A stretch of 51,107 nucleotides of DNA from Wenzhouxiangella sp. (GTDB lineage: Bacteria > Pseudomonadota > Gammaproteobacteria > Xanthomonadales > Wenzhouxiangellaceae). Of the stretch, positions 9,601-18,100 are shown in pieces. A program made the position numbers and the translations under genes. The stretch is from NCBI GenBank assembly GCA_007134485.1, contig SLKT01000022.1, positions 1 through 51,107 on the forward strand, in the 5' to 3' direction. The notes under the pieces were generated by a model that made no database searches, was not told the DNA's origin, and worked only from the letters and a program-made list of their open reading frames with translations. The stretch's first letter is position 1, and every line of letters begins with the position of its first letter.

Positions 9601-9684
9601 CATAGAGACTCCGAGGAGCAGACCAAGCGCCAGGATTCCACTGCCCCGGGATCGATTACAGCTTGTCAACGACATCGTGTGCAT
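6652..9684 (-). CDS. Large secreted FG-GAP beta-propeller / repeat protein
   Basis: The 1010-residue exported protein has a signal peptide whose hydrophobic core is about residues 16-38. About seven FG-GAP repeats follow (residues about 60-470), each with a phrase like FGxxVSVxGDxxLIGAPxKD, enough for one seven-bladed integrin-type propeller. Next come five tandem modules of about 83 residues (about 475-890). Each module has a conserved Cys pair (Gln-Thr-Cys near its middle, Val-x-Cys at its end). They alternate between a VHG and an LSG subtype. An ASH/'choice-of-anchor D'-like domain (about 895-1000) precedes the final residues VIFHDHFKE. ATG 9684 is chosen over an upstream TTG because GGGAG lies nine bases before it. 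Likely surface or extracellular, with unknown function. Confidence 0.82.
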   Translation of the reverse strand: MHTMSLTSCNRSRGSGILALGLLLGVSMILMPEVSLVAAQTPEHLQGRLIAQTSPEVDDLQSQSRFGEAVDVHEDIIVVGARHYNLSVPSTLFNAGAAYVYQRDNGQWSFADRLTAEHLGSPDAASGDEFGSAVSVHGDTVLIGAPDKDLGTPDSGAVYVYRRNGSSWDFEARLNAEDENGSDIEARAHFGYSVSLQGDLAVIGTPRKTEGGLSNAGAVYLYRRDGGNWSFEAKLTAEDDDGADLQAFAQFGESVSVSGDRVLIGANRRDFSDASDAGAAYVYVLDDGDWTFETMLTAEDNGSSDLEESAWFGADVSLDEQVALIGAPRKDEDSVSSAGAVYLFRFDNGDWIPEAKVTAGDFQGSEIEQNARFGESVAVSDGLAMIAAHRNTEDGLNNAGAAYLFEWDGNDWNVAAKLTAEDNGSSDIESGAEFGADVALSGLTSVAGSPFKDEGEMSAAGVVYVHAAAYTVGGEVIDLAENNSVELLNNEGDNLIVSDDGPFVFPTSLVDGSAYEVTVENQPVGPDQTCTVNNAAGFIDGEDVDDVEVVCVTDQYTVSGTVHGLLGDQVVVQNNDADDQMVTVDGGSFTFSPQDDGTQYVVTVLTDPVGPSQTCSVDNGEGTLAGENVTDVEVHCTTDTFTIGGTLSGLAGEFVVIQNNQADSLMLVSDGSFTFPTAIEDEQDYDVTVFVHPSYPSQTCDVSNGSGTLAASDVTDVEVDCVTEQFTVSGVVHGLEGDQVVLQNNGGDDQTVTTDGGSFTFSAQDDGSDYHVTVLTEPSNPSQTCTVNGASGTLSGAPVDTVEVQCVVDQFHVGGTLSGLAGGLVVLDINGDESLVQTEDGDFTFPTALEDLSSYNVTVMFQPEDPAQTCSVIDGDGAIDGADIDDIEVDCQLDAALSLSTDALTFFADEVGQMPSPESVEITSTGQADLELGELTIDGSDAGQFDVLSDDCSQATLPTDESCSIEIQFLADAEGVFEAQLNIPSNTPDSPDQVELHGMLDVIFHDHFKE

Positions 9685-9794
9685 GACGAACAACTCCCTG
9701 AACCCGCGATCCCCTCGCAGACTCGAACATCAGCCCGAGTCAGTAAAGATGCTTGGCCAATACCCTAACTCATGGGCCTGTTGCGACGCAAAAA

Positions 9795-9822
9795 TTGACT
9801 TGCCATACATCGCTGGTATAGC
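9795..9822 (+). promoter_or_regulatory. Candidate sigma70 promoter of nrfA
   Basis: TTGACT (9795-9800) and TATAGC (9817-9822) are separated by 16 bp and lie 43 bp before the nrfA start codon. No convincing FNR or NarL box was found in the 180-bp intergenic region. Confidence 0.45.
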
Positions 9823-9852
9823 CTTCCAATCTGCCGTCCCGCAGGTGTGCTT

Positions 9853-9858
9853 GGAGGA
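9853..9858 (+). promoter_or_regulatory. Ribosome binding site that fixes the nrfA start
   Basis: GGAGGA lies six bases before ATG 9865 but only three before the in-frame TTG at 9862, so the ATG is taken as the start. Confidence 0.7.
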
Positions 9859-9864
9859 TAATTG

Positions 9865-11166
9865 ATGCATAACAAATACATTATTTTTCCAGCTGTGGTG
9901 CTGGGCCTGGCCTTGGGGCTGGGTGCCCTGGTGGCGGTATCAGGAAGCCCGGAGCGGGCCGACCGGCCGGCTTTTGAAGGTTTCGATGACCTCGAAAAAG
10001 CGGCCGACAGCGATAACTGGAAACTCTACTTTCCGCACCAGTACGAGGGCTGGGTGGGCACGGCCGAGATGCGCGAGACACTTTACGGCGGCGGGGGCAA
10101 GGCCGAGGCCGAGGGCATGGACATCGAGCGCATCGATTATCTGCAGATGTATCCGTTCCTGAAGGTCAATTACGATGGTTTTCCGTTCTCCAAGGGCTAT
10201 TACCGCTCACGCGGGCATTATCATGCGCTCAACGACGTGGTCGACACCAAGCGCCTGCCGGACTGGGATGCGCGCCCGGCGACCTGCCTGGGCTGCAAGT
10301 CCACGGATGTGGTGAAGTTGCAGGCGGTGCATCGTGACAACTGGTATGCCAAGTCCTTCGCCAAGGTGGTTGGCGACAACACCATTGGCTGTCTGGACTG
10401 TCATGCTCCCGGCGATGCCGAAGTGCGCCACGCACGCGACTGGCTGGATGAAGGCATGGCCCACGGCACCTTCAACAACATCGACCCGGAAGGCCGCACC
10501 GACCTGGTCTGCGCCCAGTGTCACACCAACTATCACTTCCATGCCGAAACCCGCAAGGTGGTGTTGCCGTGGTCGACCGGCCTGCATGTCGAAGCCCAGC
10601 TCGAACATTACGATGCCGACCGGCGCTCGGATGAGTGGGAACACCCGCAAACCGGCGCACTGGTGGCCAAGATTCAGCATCCTGAATACGAGCTGTATCA
10701 CGAGGGCAAGGAGGTCAACGTCCACTCCATGCTCGGCCTGCAATGCACCGATTGCCATATGCCAACCGCCCGTGCCGAAGATGGCGAACGCTACACCGAA
10801 CACAAGTGGACCAGCCCGCTGACCCATGTCAAAAACACCTGCATGGACTGTCACCGTAGCTGGGGAGTGGAAGGCACGATCGAGCGCGCCGAGGGTGTAC
10901 AGGGCCGGGTTTATCGCAAGCAGAATCGCATCGGGCGTGAGCTGGCCGACTTCATCGAAGCGGTTGGTGAGGCGCGTGCCAATGGCGGCCTGGACGATGA
11001 CACCCTGACCCGGCTGCAGGCCATTCACCGCGAGGCACAGTTCTACTGGGACTTCATCTGGGTCGAAAACAGCAATGGTTTCCACAACTGGGGTGAGGCG
11101 CACCGCGTGCTGGACAATGCCGAGGCGCTGATCAAGGAAGGCATGGAACTCCTCAATGGAAGCTGA
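9865..11166 (+). CDS. nrfA: Pentaheme cytochrome c nitrite reductase (ammonia-forming)
   Basis: The enzyme reduces nitrite to ammonium with six electrons in the periplasm. The 433-residue protein begins with a signal/anchor helix (residues about 4-28). It has the NrfA-specific active-site heme motif CLGCK (141-145) with lysine as proximal ligand, plus four CxxCH motifs (CLDCH, CAQCH, CTDCH, CMDCH), five hemes in all. Catalytic residues known from E. coli NrfA are in place: Arg in SRGHYHAL, Tyr after CAQCHTNY, and His in NVHSMLGLQCTDCHMP. It is shorter than E. coli NrfA (478). The tetraheme quinol dehydrogenase gene follows after 60 bp. In the best-known systems the order is nrfH then nrfA, reversed from here. 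Confidence 0.95.
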   Translation: MHNKYIIFPAVVLGLALGLGALVAVSGSPERADRPAFEGFDDLEKAADSDNWKLYFPHQYEGWVGTAEMRETLYGGGGKAEAEGMDIERIDYLQMYPFLKVNYDGFPFSKGYYRSRGHYHALNDVVDTKRLPDWDARPATCLGCKSTDVVKLQAVHRDNWYAKSFAKVVGDNTIGCLDCHAPGDAEVRHARDWLDEGMAHGTFNNIDPEGRTDLVCAQCHTNYHFHAETRKVVLPWSTGLHVEAQLEHYDADRRSDEWEHPQTGALVAKIQHPEYELYHEGKEVNVHSMLGLQCTDCHMPTARAEDGERYTEHKWTSPLTHVKNTCMDCHRSWGVEGTIERAEGVQGRVYRKQNRIGRELADFIEAVGEARANGGLDDDTLTRLQAIHREAQFYWDFIWVENSNGFHNWGEAHRVLDNAEALIKEGMELLNGS

Positions 11167-11226
11167 CGCCATTGTCCGGCAGCAAATGCTCCAGACTCAA
11201 AACGTAAAAACAGAGAGACTCAGCAA

Positions 11227-11790
11227 ATGTTGAAAAAGCTGTTCAAGCCCAGCGCCACGCTGTCGATTTTCACGCTGCTGGTGATTGGCGCGATCGTAGG
11301 TGCGGTCGCCTTCTGGGGCGGCCAGTGGAGCCTGCACGCCACCAGCACCGATGATTTCTGCATGACTTGTCACAGCAATCATTCGCTGCGCGACGAGGTG
11401 CTGGAATCGCCCCATGGCAATAACCGCATGGGGATCGTGGTCCAGTGCCAGGACTGCCACCTGCCCAACGAGTCGTTTGCCTACTTGCGCAAGAAGATCG
11501 CCGTTTCGCCCGATCTGTTCCGCTTCATCATGACGCCGGATTTCAATACCCAGGAATGGCTGGATGAAAACCGTCGCGAGCAGGCCGATCTGGCGCTTGA
11601 TTACCTGCGCTCGATTGATTCATCGACCTGCAGCGACTGTCACAGCCGGGTCTATGATGACCCGCCGCCGGCCAATATGGGCCGCATGGCCATCGGCATG
11701 CACACCATGAACAAGCGCCGCGCCCCGGAAGACCGCGAAACCTGTGTGGACTGTCACGTCGGCATTGTTCACCCCTATCCGGACGCCTGA
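11227..11790 (+). CDS. nrfH: NapC/NirT/NrfH-type tetraheme quinol dehydrogenase
   Basis: The 187-residue protein has one N-terminal transmembrane helix (about 13-35) followed by a periplasmic domain with four heme motifs (CMTCH, CQDCH, CSDCH, CVDCH). It takes electrons from menaquinol or ubiquinol and passes them to the adjacent NrfA. It is somewhat longer than classical NrfH (about 155-160) and close to NapC/NirT (about 200). The first motif is followed by Ser-Asn-His rather than the x-Met seen in Desulfovibrio NrfH, so heme-1 ligation may differ. The symbol is given for its inferred role beside nrfA. By sequence alone 'NapC/NirT family' is safer. Confidence 0.85.
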   Translation: MLKKLFKPSATLSIFTLLVIGAIVGAVAFWGGQWSLHATSTDDFCMTCHSNHSLRDEVLESPHGNNRMGIVVQCQDCHLPNESFAYLRKKIAVSPDLFRFIMTPDFNTQEWLDENRREQADLALDYLRSIDSSTCSDCHSRVYDDPPPANMGRMAIGMHTMNKRRAPEDRETCVDCHVGIVHPYPDA

Positions 11791-11803
11791 TCCTGCCAGA
11801 ACA

Positions 11804-11947
11804 TGACCAATAGCCCATGCGCGAATGGCATGGCTATTGGTCAACGAACACCTGAGCAGGAACGACGACAATCACTCCAGGTGTTATCGATGTAGCCAGG
11901 GACATGGCATGATAAGCGGGCATCCCGGACGGCTCCCGGGATGCCCG
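11804..11947 (+). repeat. Three consecutive hairpins between nrfH and the amidase gene
   Basis: Hairpin 1: 11804-11820 pairs with 11828-11843 (GACCAATAGCC arm, one bulged C). Hairpin 2: AACACCTG 11847-11854 with CAGGTGTT 11878-11885. Hairpin 3: CGGGCATCCCGG 11917-11928 with CCGGGATGCCCG 11936-11947, loop of seven. None is followed by a T-tract, so they are not classic intrinsic terminators. They could act as RNA processing or stability elements for the nrf transcript. Confidence 0.7.
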
Positions 11948-11971
11948 TTCACTTCACCTGGAGGCAGGCGT

Positions 11972-13540
11972 ATGGCAATCACGAAGCAATGGTGCATGAC
12001 ACTTTCCGGTCTGATCATTCTGATGGGCCTGAACACGGCATTGGCCGAGGAATTCGACTGGTTGGGTGCCGATATCGCCACCCTGCACGCGCAGCTCATC
12101 GCCGGCGAGATCAGCGCCGAGGCGATGACCCGGGCCCACCTCGACCGCATCGAGGCGCTGGATGATCAGCTCAAGGCGGTGCTGGCCGTCAATCCGGACG
12201 CGCTGGATGCGGCCCGTGCGCTGGACAAGGCCCTGGCCGAAGGCCAGGCACCGGGACCGCTGCACGGCATTCCCATTCTGATCAAGGACAATATCGAAAG
12301 CGCCGACCAGCCGACCACGGCCGGATCCCTGGTGCTGGCGCGCAACCAGACGGGTCGTGACGCTCCGCTGACCGCGAGACTGCGCGAATCCGGCGCGGTC
12401 ATCCTGGGCAAGACCAATCTGAGCCAGTGGGCCAATTTCCGTTCATCGCGTTCATCGAGCGGATGGAGCTCGGTGGGTGGTCAGACCCGCAACCCGTATG
12501 ACCTGTCGCGTTCACCCTGCGGATCCAGTTCCGGCTCGGGAGCGGCCGTGGCTGCCGGCTTCGCCGTGGCCGCCATTGGTACCGAAACGAATGGCTCCAT
12601 CATTTGTCCGGCCTCGGTCAATGGCAATGTCGGAATCAAACCCACCCTGGGTCTGGTCAGCCGGACCGGCATCGTGCCGATTTCGCACAACATGGACACT
12701 GCCGGCCCAATGGCTCGACGTCTGTCCGACGCAGTCAAGGTGCTGGCGGTCATGATGGGCGAAGATGAACAGGATGCAAGCACCATGGAAAGACCGCCAT
12801 GGAGCGCCGAAGACCTGTTGACTTCCCTGGAACAGGCCTCGCTGGAAGGCCGACGCATCGGCGTGGTGGGCGATGTCTCGGGTTTTCATCCCGAGGTCGG
12901 ACGTTTGCTCGACCGTGCTTTGGAAACCATGCAATCCAATGGCGCCGAAATCATTCCGGACCTGGACTTTGACTGGCACGACGACTTTCGCGCCGATTTT
13001 CTCAGTGTGTTGCTGACCGATTTCCAGCACGATATCAATCAGTACCTGGCCGACCTGCCCGATGAAAAGCTGTCTCGACTGAATCTGTCGCGGCTGATCG
13101 CCTTCAACCGGCAGCATGTCGCCTCGGAAATGCGCTGGTTCGGCCAGGAATTATTCGAGCAGGCCGCCGAGCAAGGTGAGAGGAGCGACGAAGAATATCT
13201 TGAGGCGCTCGAGCGCATTCACACCGCCACTCGTGAGGAAGGGATCGATCGCCTGCTCGCCGAGCATGAGCTGGATGCCCTGATCGCACCATCCGGAGGT
13301 CCGGCCTGGACCATCGACCTGGTCAATGGCGACCACTTCACAGGCGGCAGCTCAACTGCCGCGGCGGTCGCCGGTTACCCCAACATCAGCATCCCCATGG
13401 GCACGGTACACGGGCTACCGATCGGACTGTCGTTTTTCAGCACGCGTTACACCGAACCGACACTGATTTCGATTGCGCGCGCTTTCGAGCGTGCCGTCGA
13501 GCCGCTCGACCCGCCTGAACTGAAACACGACGACCCATGA
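11972..13540 (+). CDS. Exported amidase-signature enzyme (peptide-amidase-like)
   Basis: The 522-residue amidase-signature (AS) hydrolase has the Ser-cisSer-Lys triad: Lys in ILIKDN, the Gly/Ser-rich block CGSSSGSGAAVAAG, and the nucleophile region GTETNGSIICPAS. It carries a signal peptide (MAITKQWCMTL onwards, cleavage near Ala-Leu-Ala/Glu), unlike cytoplasmic GatA-type amidases. An exported AS enzyme of this length recalls the peptide amidase (Pam) of Stenotrophomonas, which removes C-terminal amides from peptides. That assignment is inference. The start is ATG 11972 with GGAGG seven bases upstream. The open frame extends further upstream but would run through the hairpin cluster. Confidence 0.85.
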   Translation: MAITKQWCMTLSGLIILMGLNTALAEEFDWLGADIATLHAQLIAGEISAEAMTRAHLDRIEALDDQLKAVLAVNPDALDAARALDKALAEGQAPGPLHGIPILIKDNIESADQPTTAGSLVLARNQTGRDAPLTARLRESGAVILGKTNLSQWANFRSSRSSSGWSSVGGQTRNPYDLSRSPCGSSSGSGAAVAAGFAVAAIGTETNGSIICPASVNGNVGIKPTLGLVSRTGIVPISHNMDTAGPMARRLSDAVKVLAVMMGEDEQDASTMERPPWSAEDLLTSLEQASLEGRRIGVVGDVSGFHPEVGRLLDRALETMQSNGAEIIPDLDFDWHDDFRADFLSVLLTDFQHDINQYLADLPDEKLSRLNLSRLIAFNRQHVASEMRWFGQELFEQAAEQGERSDEEYLEALERIHTATREEGIDRLLAEHELDALIAPSGGPAWTIDLVNGDHFTGGSSTAAAVAGYPNISIPMGTVHGLPIGLSFFSTRYTEPTLISIARAFERAVEPLDPPELKHDDP

Positions 13541-13573
13541 AACCCTGAGCGCGGTCGCCGGTCCAATGGCTCC

Positions 13574-14500
13574 ATGATGAGACACGCATTGTTGACCCTC
13601 GGGCTGGGTTTGATGCTGACCGCGCCGGCATCGGCCTCGACTTACGTCATGGATGACCCCAATGCAATGGTGGTCGGCGAGATCCATATCGAGCATGCCC
13701 GACGTAGCGATACGCTGATGGACATTGCCCGCTGGCTGAACATGGGCTACCGGGAAATCCGCCGCGCCAATCCCGATGTCGATCTGTGGATCCCCGGCGA
13801 GGGCACCCGGGTGCTGATCCCGTCCATGTGGGTATTGCCGGACGCACCGCGAGACGGCATCGTGATCAACCGGTCCGAGAAGCGACTGTATTACTTTCAC
13901 AACGACCCTCAATCGGGTCAGCGACTGCTGACCACACATCCCATTGGCATTGGCCGTCAGGGTCGGGAGACCCCCATCGGCAGCGCCCAGGTGATCGCCA
14001 AGCTGGACAATCCGGCCTGGTATCCTACCCAGGGCGTGATCGACGATTACGCTTCACGAGGCCAGAAGCTGCCTCGCATGATTCCGCCGGGTCCCGACAA
14101 CCCCCTGGGTGAACACGCCATGGTGCTGGACCTGCCCGGTTACCTGATCCACGGCACTCATCGTCCCGATGGCGTCGGCATGCGAGTCAGCCAGGGCTGC
14201 GTGCGCCTGTACCCGGAACATATTCGCGACCTGATTCACCAGGTGCCGATCGGCACTCCGGTTCACTTCATCGACCAGCCGGTCAAGCTCGGCAAGCACA
14301 ATGGTGAAATCTACCTGGAAGCCCATGCCGATGCCAACGGCAATGCGCCGGATCGGGAGACCGCCTGGGCGGTGGTTGATCAGTGGTTGAGTCGCAACGG
14401 TCCGTTGCCGGCCAGCGTGATCGAGGCCGAAAAGGTTGAATCAATCATAGAACGCGCCGATGGCGTTCCGCGAGTCATTTCCAGCCTGGGGCAGGACTGA
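13574..14500 (+). CDS. L,D-transpeptidase with LysM domain (YkuD/ErfK family)
   Basis: The 308-residue exported protein has a signal peptide (about residues 1-22), a LysM-like peptidoglycan-binding segment (about 38-75, DTLMDIARWLNMGYREIRRANPDVD region) and a YkuD catalytic domain (about 95-235). The active-site motif HGTH followed by SQGCVRLYPEHI gives Cys209 as the nucleophile. ErfK/YbiS-type enzymes either form 3-3 crosslinks or attach Braun-type lipoprotein to meso-diaminopimelate. The convergent neighbour is a Lpp/OprI-like lipoprotein ending in lysine, which favours the second role. It starts 33 bp after the amidase, so the two may share a transcript. Confidence 0.9.
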   Translation: MMRHALLTLGLGLMLTAPASASTYVMDDPNAMVVGEIHIEHARRSDTLMDIARWLNMGYREIRRANPDVDLWIPGEGTRVLIPSMWVLPDAPRDGIVINRSEKRLYYFHNDPQSGQRLLTTHPIGIGRQGRETPIGSAQVIAKLDNPAWYPTQGVIDDYASRGQKLPRMIPPGPDNPLGEHAMVLDLPGYLIHGTHRPDGVGMRVSQGCVRLYPEHIRDLIHQVPIGTPVHFIDQPVKLGKHNGEIYLEAHADANGNAPDRETAWAVVDQWLSRNGPLPASVIEAEKVESIIERADGVPRVISSLGQD

Positions 14501-14520
14501 ATTCTCGAATCTGGAATCGT

Positions 14521-14558
14521 CAAGGAAAGAAAGGGCGGCCGTTGAAACGGCCACCCTT
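14521..14558 (-). terminator. Intrinsic terminator of the Lpp-like gene
   Basis: On the minus strand, AAGGGTGGCCGT and ACGGCCGCCCTT (14531-14558) form a 12-bp stem with one G-T wobble and a TTCA loop, followed by TCTTTCC. It begins 20 bases after the lipoprotein stop codon, as expected for a very abundant short mRNA. Confidence 0.8.
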
Positions 14559-14577
14559 CACATGACCAGCCGGAGAA

Positions 14578-14871
14578 TTACTTCTCCTGCATGCGCTCCA
14601 TGGCGCGATCCAGCTTTTCCTGGACCTCGTCGCAGCAGCGCTGGGCGCCATCAGCAGTCTGCTGAGCAGCCCGTGCCGCTTCCAGAGCTTCACGCGCCAC
14701 GCGCGCGGCATCCTGGGCTTCGGTCTGGGCGGCTTCGGCGGCCTGGCGAGCCTGGTTGGCATCAGACTGAGCACGCTCGAGATCAGCGGTGCTCGCGCAC
14801 CCGGTCACCAGGGCAAAAACTCCCGCGGCAAGAATCACCTTCAAGCCTGGAATTGCATGTTGCTTTGTCAT
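14578..14871 (-). CDS. Lpp/OprI-like murein lipoprotein with C-terminal lysine
   Basis: This is a 97-residue precursor with a type II signal peptide and lipobox LVTGC (Cys25). The mature 73 residues form a continuous alanine-zipper heptad coiled coil (ARQAAEAAQTEAQDAARV and so on), as in Pseudomonas OprI and E. coli Lpp. The protein ends RMQEK, and a terminal lysine is the residue Lpp uses for covalent attachment to peptidoglycan. Unusually, two adjacent cysteines (Cys79-Cys80) interrupt the helix near the end. The start is ATG 14871, with GGAG eight bases upstream. A longer open frame upstream lacks a signal. A strong terminator follows, and an L,D-transpeptidase gene is convergent. Confidence 0.88.
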   Translation of the reverse strand: MTKQHAIPGLKVILAAGVFALVTGCASTADLERAQSDANQARQAAEAAQTEAQDAARVAREALEAARAAQQTADGAQRCCDEVQEKLDRAMERMQEK

Positions 14872-15137
14872 ACCTAAACTCCATCGGTTGAGCCAATTGG
14901 TTCGGGCTTGAATGATCGCGGAAGAACCCGAAGGTTCGTCCACGATCGAAGTGTTCCAGATCAGGCACGGACCCGAGTTGCGCACCTGCCTGGCTATATT
15001 GTGCATCAAATATTCTCGCATTACTAAAAAATCTGTTCAGGCCCTGTTTTTTCGATCAAAAAGAGCTGGATGCGACCCTGAATTCTGCCACTGATGGCTG
15101 GGTTACACTGGTCGTGAATCCAGCCAAGGGCATACCA

Positions 15138-18100
15138 ATGAACGACGACGTTACCGAATTCGTGCTCGATCTGCCTCATGATTCCGGCGCCCTCAGGCAG
15201 GCCATTGATCAGGCCTGGCTGCGCGACGAAACCGAACACGTCCGCTTTCTTCTGGATCAGGTCGACCTCGGTGAGGAGCAATGCCGAATCGTTCGTGAGC
15301 GCGCCCTGGACCTGGTGCGCGGGGTACGCGAACGCCATCGTGACGCCGGGATGATGGAAGCGTTCATGGCCGAGTATGACCTGTCTTCCGAGGAAGGCAT
15401 CGTGCTGATGTGCCTGGCCGAGGCACTACTGCGCATCCCCGACACCGAAACGGCTGAAAAACTGATCTCGGACAAGCTGTCCGAAGCCGACTGGGAAGCC
15501 CACCTGGGCAAGAGCCATTCAGTCTTCGTCAACGCCGGCACCTGGGGCCTGATGCTGACCGGCCGGCTCAAGTCCGTCAGTGACGCCGCGCAACGAAGCA
15601 TCGGCTACACCCTCGGCAGAATCGCCAACAAGTCCAGCGAGCCTATGGTCCGGGCCGCCATTCGCCAGGCCATGCGCATCATGGGTCATCAGTATGTCAT
15701 GGGGCGGACCATCGACAAGGCCCTGGAGCGTTCCCGGCGCAAGGAGAATCGAAAATTCCGGCATTCCTTCGACATGCTCGGCGAGGCCGCCATGACCATG
15801 GCCGATGCCGAACGCTATCGCCAGGGCTACCGCGACGCCATCCCGAAAGTAGCCGGTGATGAACGGGTCGAGGATGTGTTCTCGGCCCCGAGCGTGTCGG
15901 TCAAGCTGTCCGCCCTGCACCCGCGCTACGAGTACACCAAGCGCGAGCGCCTGATGGAAGAGCTGGTGCCGGTGGTGCTCGAGCTGGCCGTGATGGCGCG
16001 CAAGCACGGCATTGCCCTGACCATCGACGCCGAGGAAATCGACCGGCTGATGGTCTCCCTTGACATCTTTGCCGCGGTATTGCGCTCGAAGGAGCTGGAC
16101 GGCTGGGACGGCTTCGGCATTGTGCTCCAGACCTATCAGAAAAGCGCCTGGGCGGTGCTGGACTGGCTGGCCGAGCTGGCGCGCGACAGTGGCCATCGCA
16201 TTCCGATTCGCATGGTCAAGGGCGCCTACTGGGATGCCGAGATCAAGCATGGCCAGGTCGAGGGTCTGGACACTTATCCGGTGTTCACGCGCAAGGTCAA
16301 TACCGATCTTTCATTTATCGCCTGCGCCGGCCGCGTGCTGGAGATGCGCGATGCGTTTTACCCACAGTTTGCCACCCACAACGCCCATACCGTTGCGGTC
16401 ATTGCCGAGCTGGCCGGAGACAATACCGAGTTCGAGTACCAGCGCCTGCATGGCATGAGCCAGACGCTCTATGAGGAAGTGCTCGACAGCGACGATCTCA
16501 AGGCCCATTGCCGGGTGTATGCCCCGGTCGGTAACCACAAGGACCTGCTGCCCTACCTGGTCCGACGCTTGTTGGAGAACGGCTCGAACACCTCGTTTGT
16601 CAATCGCATCGTTGACGAGAAATTGCCGCCCGAGGAGGTGGTCGATGATCCGATCGCCAAGGTGCGCGAACTGACCGACATTCCGCACCCGCACATTCCA
16701 CAGCCCATCGACATTTACGGTTCGAGCCGCCGCAATAGCCGGGGCCTGAATTTCTGCCAGGAAAGTGTGCAATCGGAACTGGCCCAATCCATGAAAGAAG
16801 CGCTCGACCGGCCCGTTCAAGCCAGGGCTCTGGGTGCAGCAAACGCCACCGGCTCGCGCAAGAGCGAGGTGGTCAGTCCGGCCGATACCCGTCGCGTGGT
16901 TGGCGAAGTGACCTGGGCCGATCCGGGTCAGGCCGAACGAGCCATCGGCAAGGCCATTGAAGCCCAGGACGAATGGGACCGGCGCGGCGGAGCCGAACGG
17001 GCCGACATGCTTGATCGAATCGCCGATGCGCTCGAGGACAACCACGCGGAACTGATGGCCCTGTGCACGCGCGAGGCCGGCAAGAGCCTGTTCGACGGCA
17101 TTGCCGAGGTGCGCGAGGCGGTCGATTTCTGTCGATACTATGCCGAACAGGCGCGCAAGCATTTCGCCGAGCCGCAGATCTTGCCGGGCCCGACCGGGGA
17201 ACACAACCAGTTGAGCCTGCACGGCCGCGGGGTGTTTGTGTGCATCAGCCCGTGGAATTTTCCGCTGGCCATCTTCACCGGCCAGATCGCGGCCGCCCTG
17301 GTGGCCGGCAACACCGTAGTGGCCAAGCCGGCCGAGCAGACCCCGCTGATCGCCACCCGGGCCGTGGAGTTGATGCATGCCGCCGGCGTGCCCGAGAACG
17401 TGCTGCACTGCCTGCCCGGCAATGGCGAACTGGGTGCGGCACTGACCGGGGATCCGCACATCAGCGGCGTGGCCTTTACCGGTTCGACCGAGACGGCACA
17501 GGCAATCAATCGTGCGCTGGCCGCGCGTGACGGTTCACTGGCCACGCTGATCGCCGAGACCGGCGGTCAGAATGCCATGATCGTGGACTCCTCGGCCTTG
17601 CCCGAGCAAGTGGTCGAAGATGCCATTCACTCGGCCTTTTACAGTGCCGGCCAGCGCTGTTCGGCGCTGCGCATCCTGTGTCTGCAGGAAGACGTGGCCG
17701 ATCACATGATCGAAATGCTCGCCGGGGCCATGCAGGAACTGAAAATCGGCGACCCTGGCAAGCTCAGCACCGACATCGGCCCGGTCATCGACTCCGGACA
17801 ACTGGAAATGCTACAGGCCCATGCCCGCCGAATGGATGAACAGGCCCGCCTGATCGGTCGCGCGCGCCTGGATGACGACCTGCCGGACGGCCACTGGTTT
17901 GCCCCGTGCGCCTACGAGATCGACAACATCGATCAACTGGAACAGGAGGTCTTCGGACCCATTCTGCACGTGGTCCGTTACCGGGCTCGCGACGTTGACC
18001 GGCTGATCAACCAGATCAACGCAACCGGTTATGGCCTGACCTTCGGGGTGCACAGCCGCATCGACCGGGTTCAGCAACACGTGACCGACCGGATTCACGC

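Noticed and set aside
9685-9864. FNR or NarL operator in front of nrfA
   Set aside because: No TTGAT-N4-ATCAA or heptamer pair is present. Only a sigma70-like promoter could be supported.
11825-11971. 49-codon N-terminal extension of the amidase
   Set aside because: It would run through three hairpins. The ATG at 11972 has an ideal Shine-Dalgarno and is followed at once by a signal peptide.
16311-17459. 382-codon minus-strand frame inside putA
   Set aside because: It lies entirely within the confirmed putA reading frame and has no recognisable domain.
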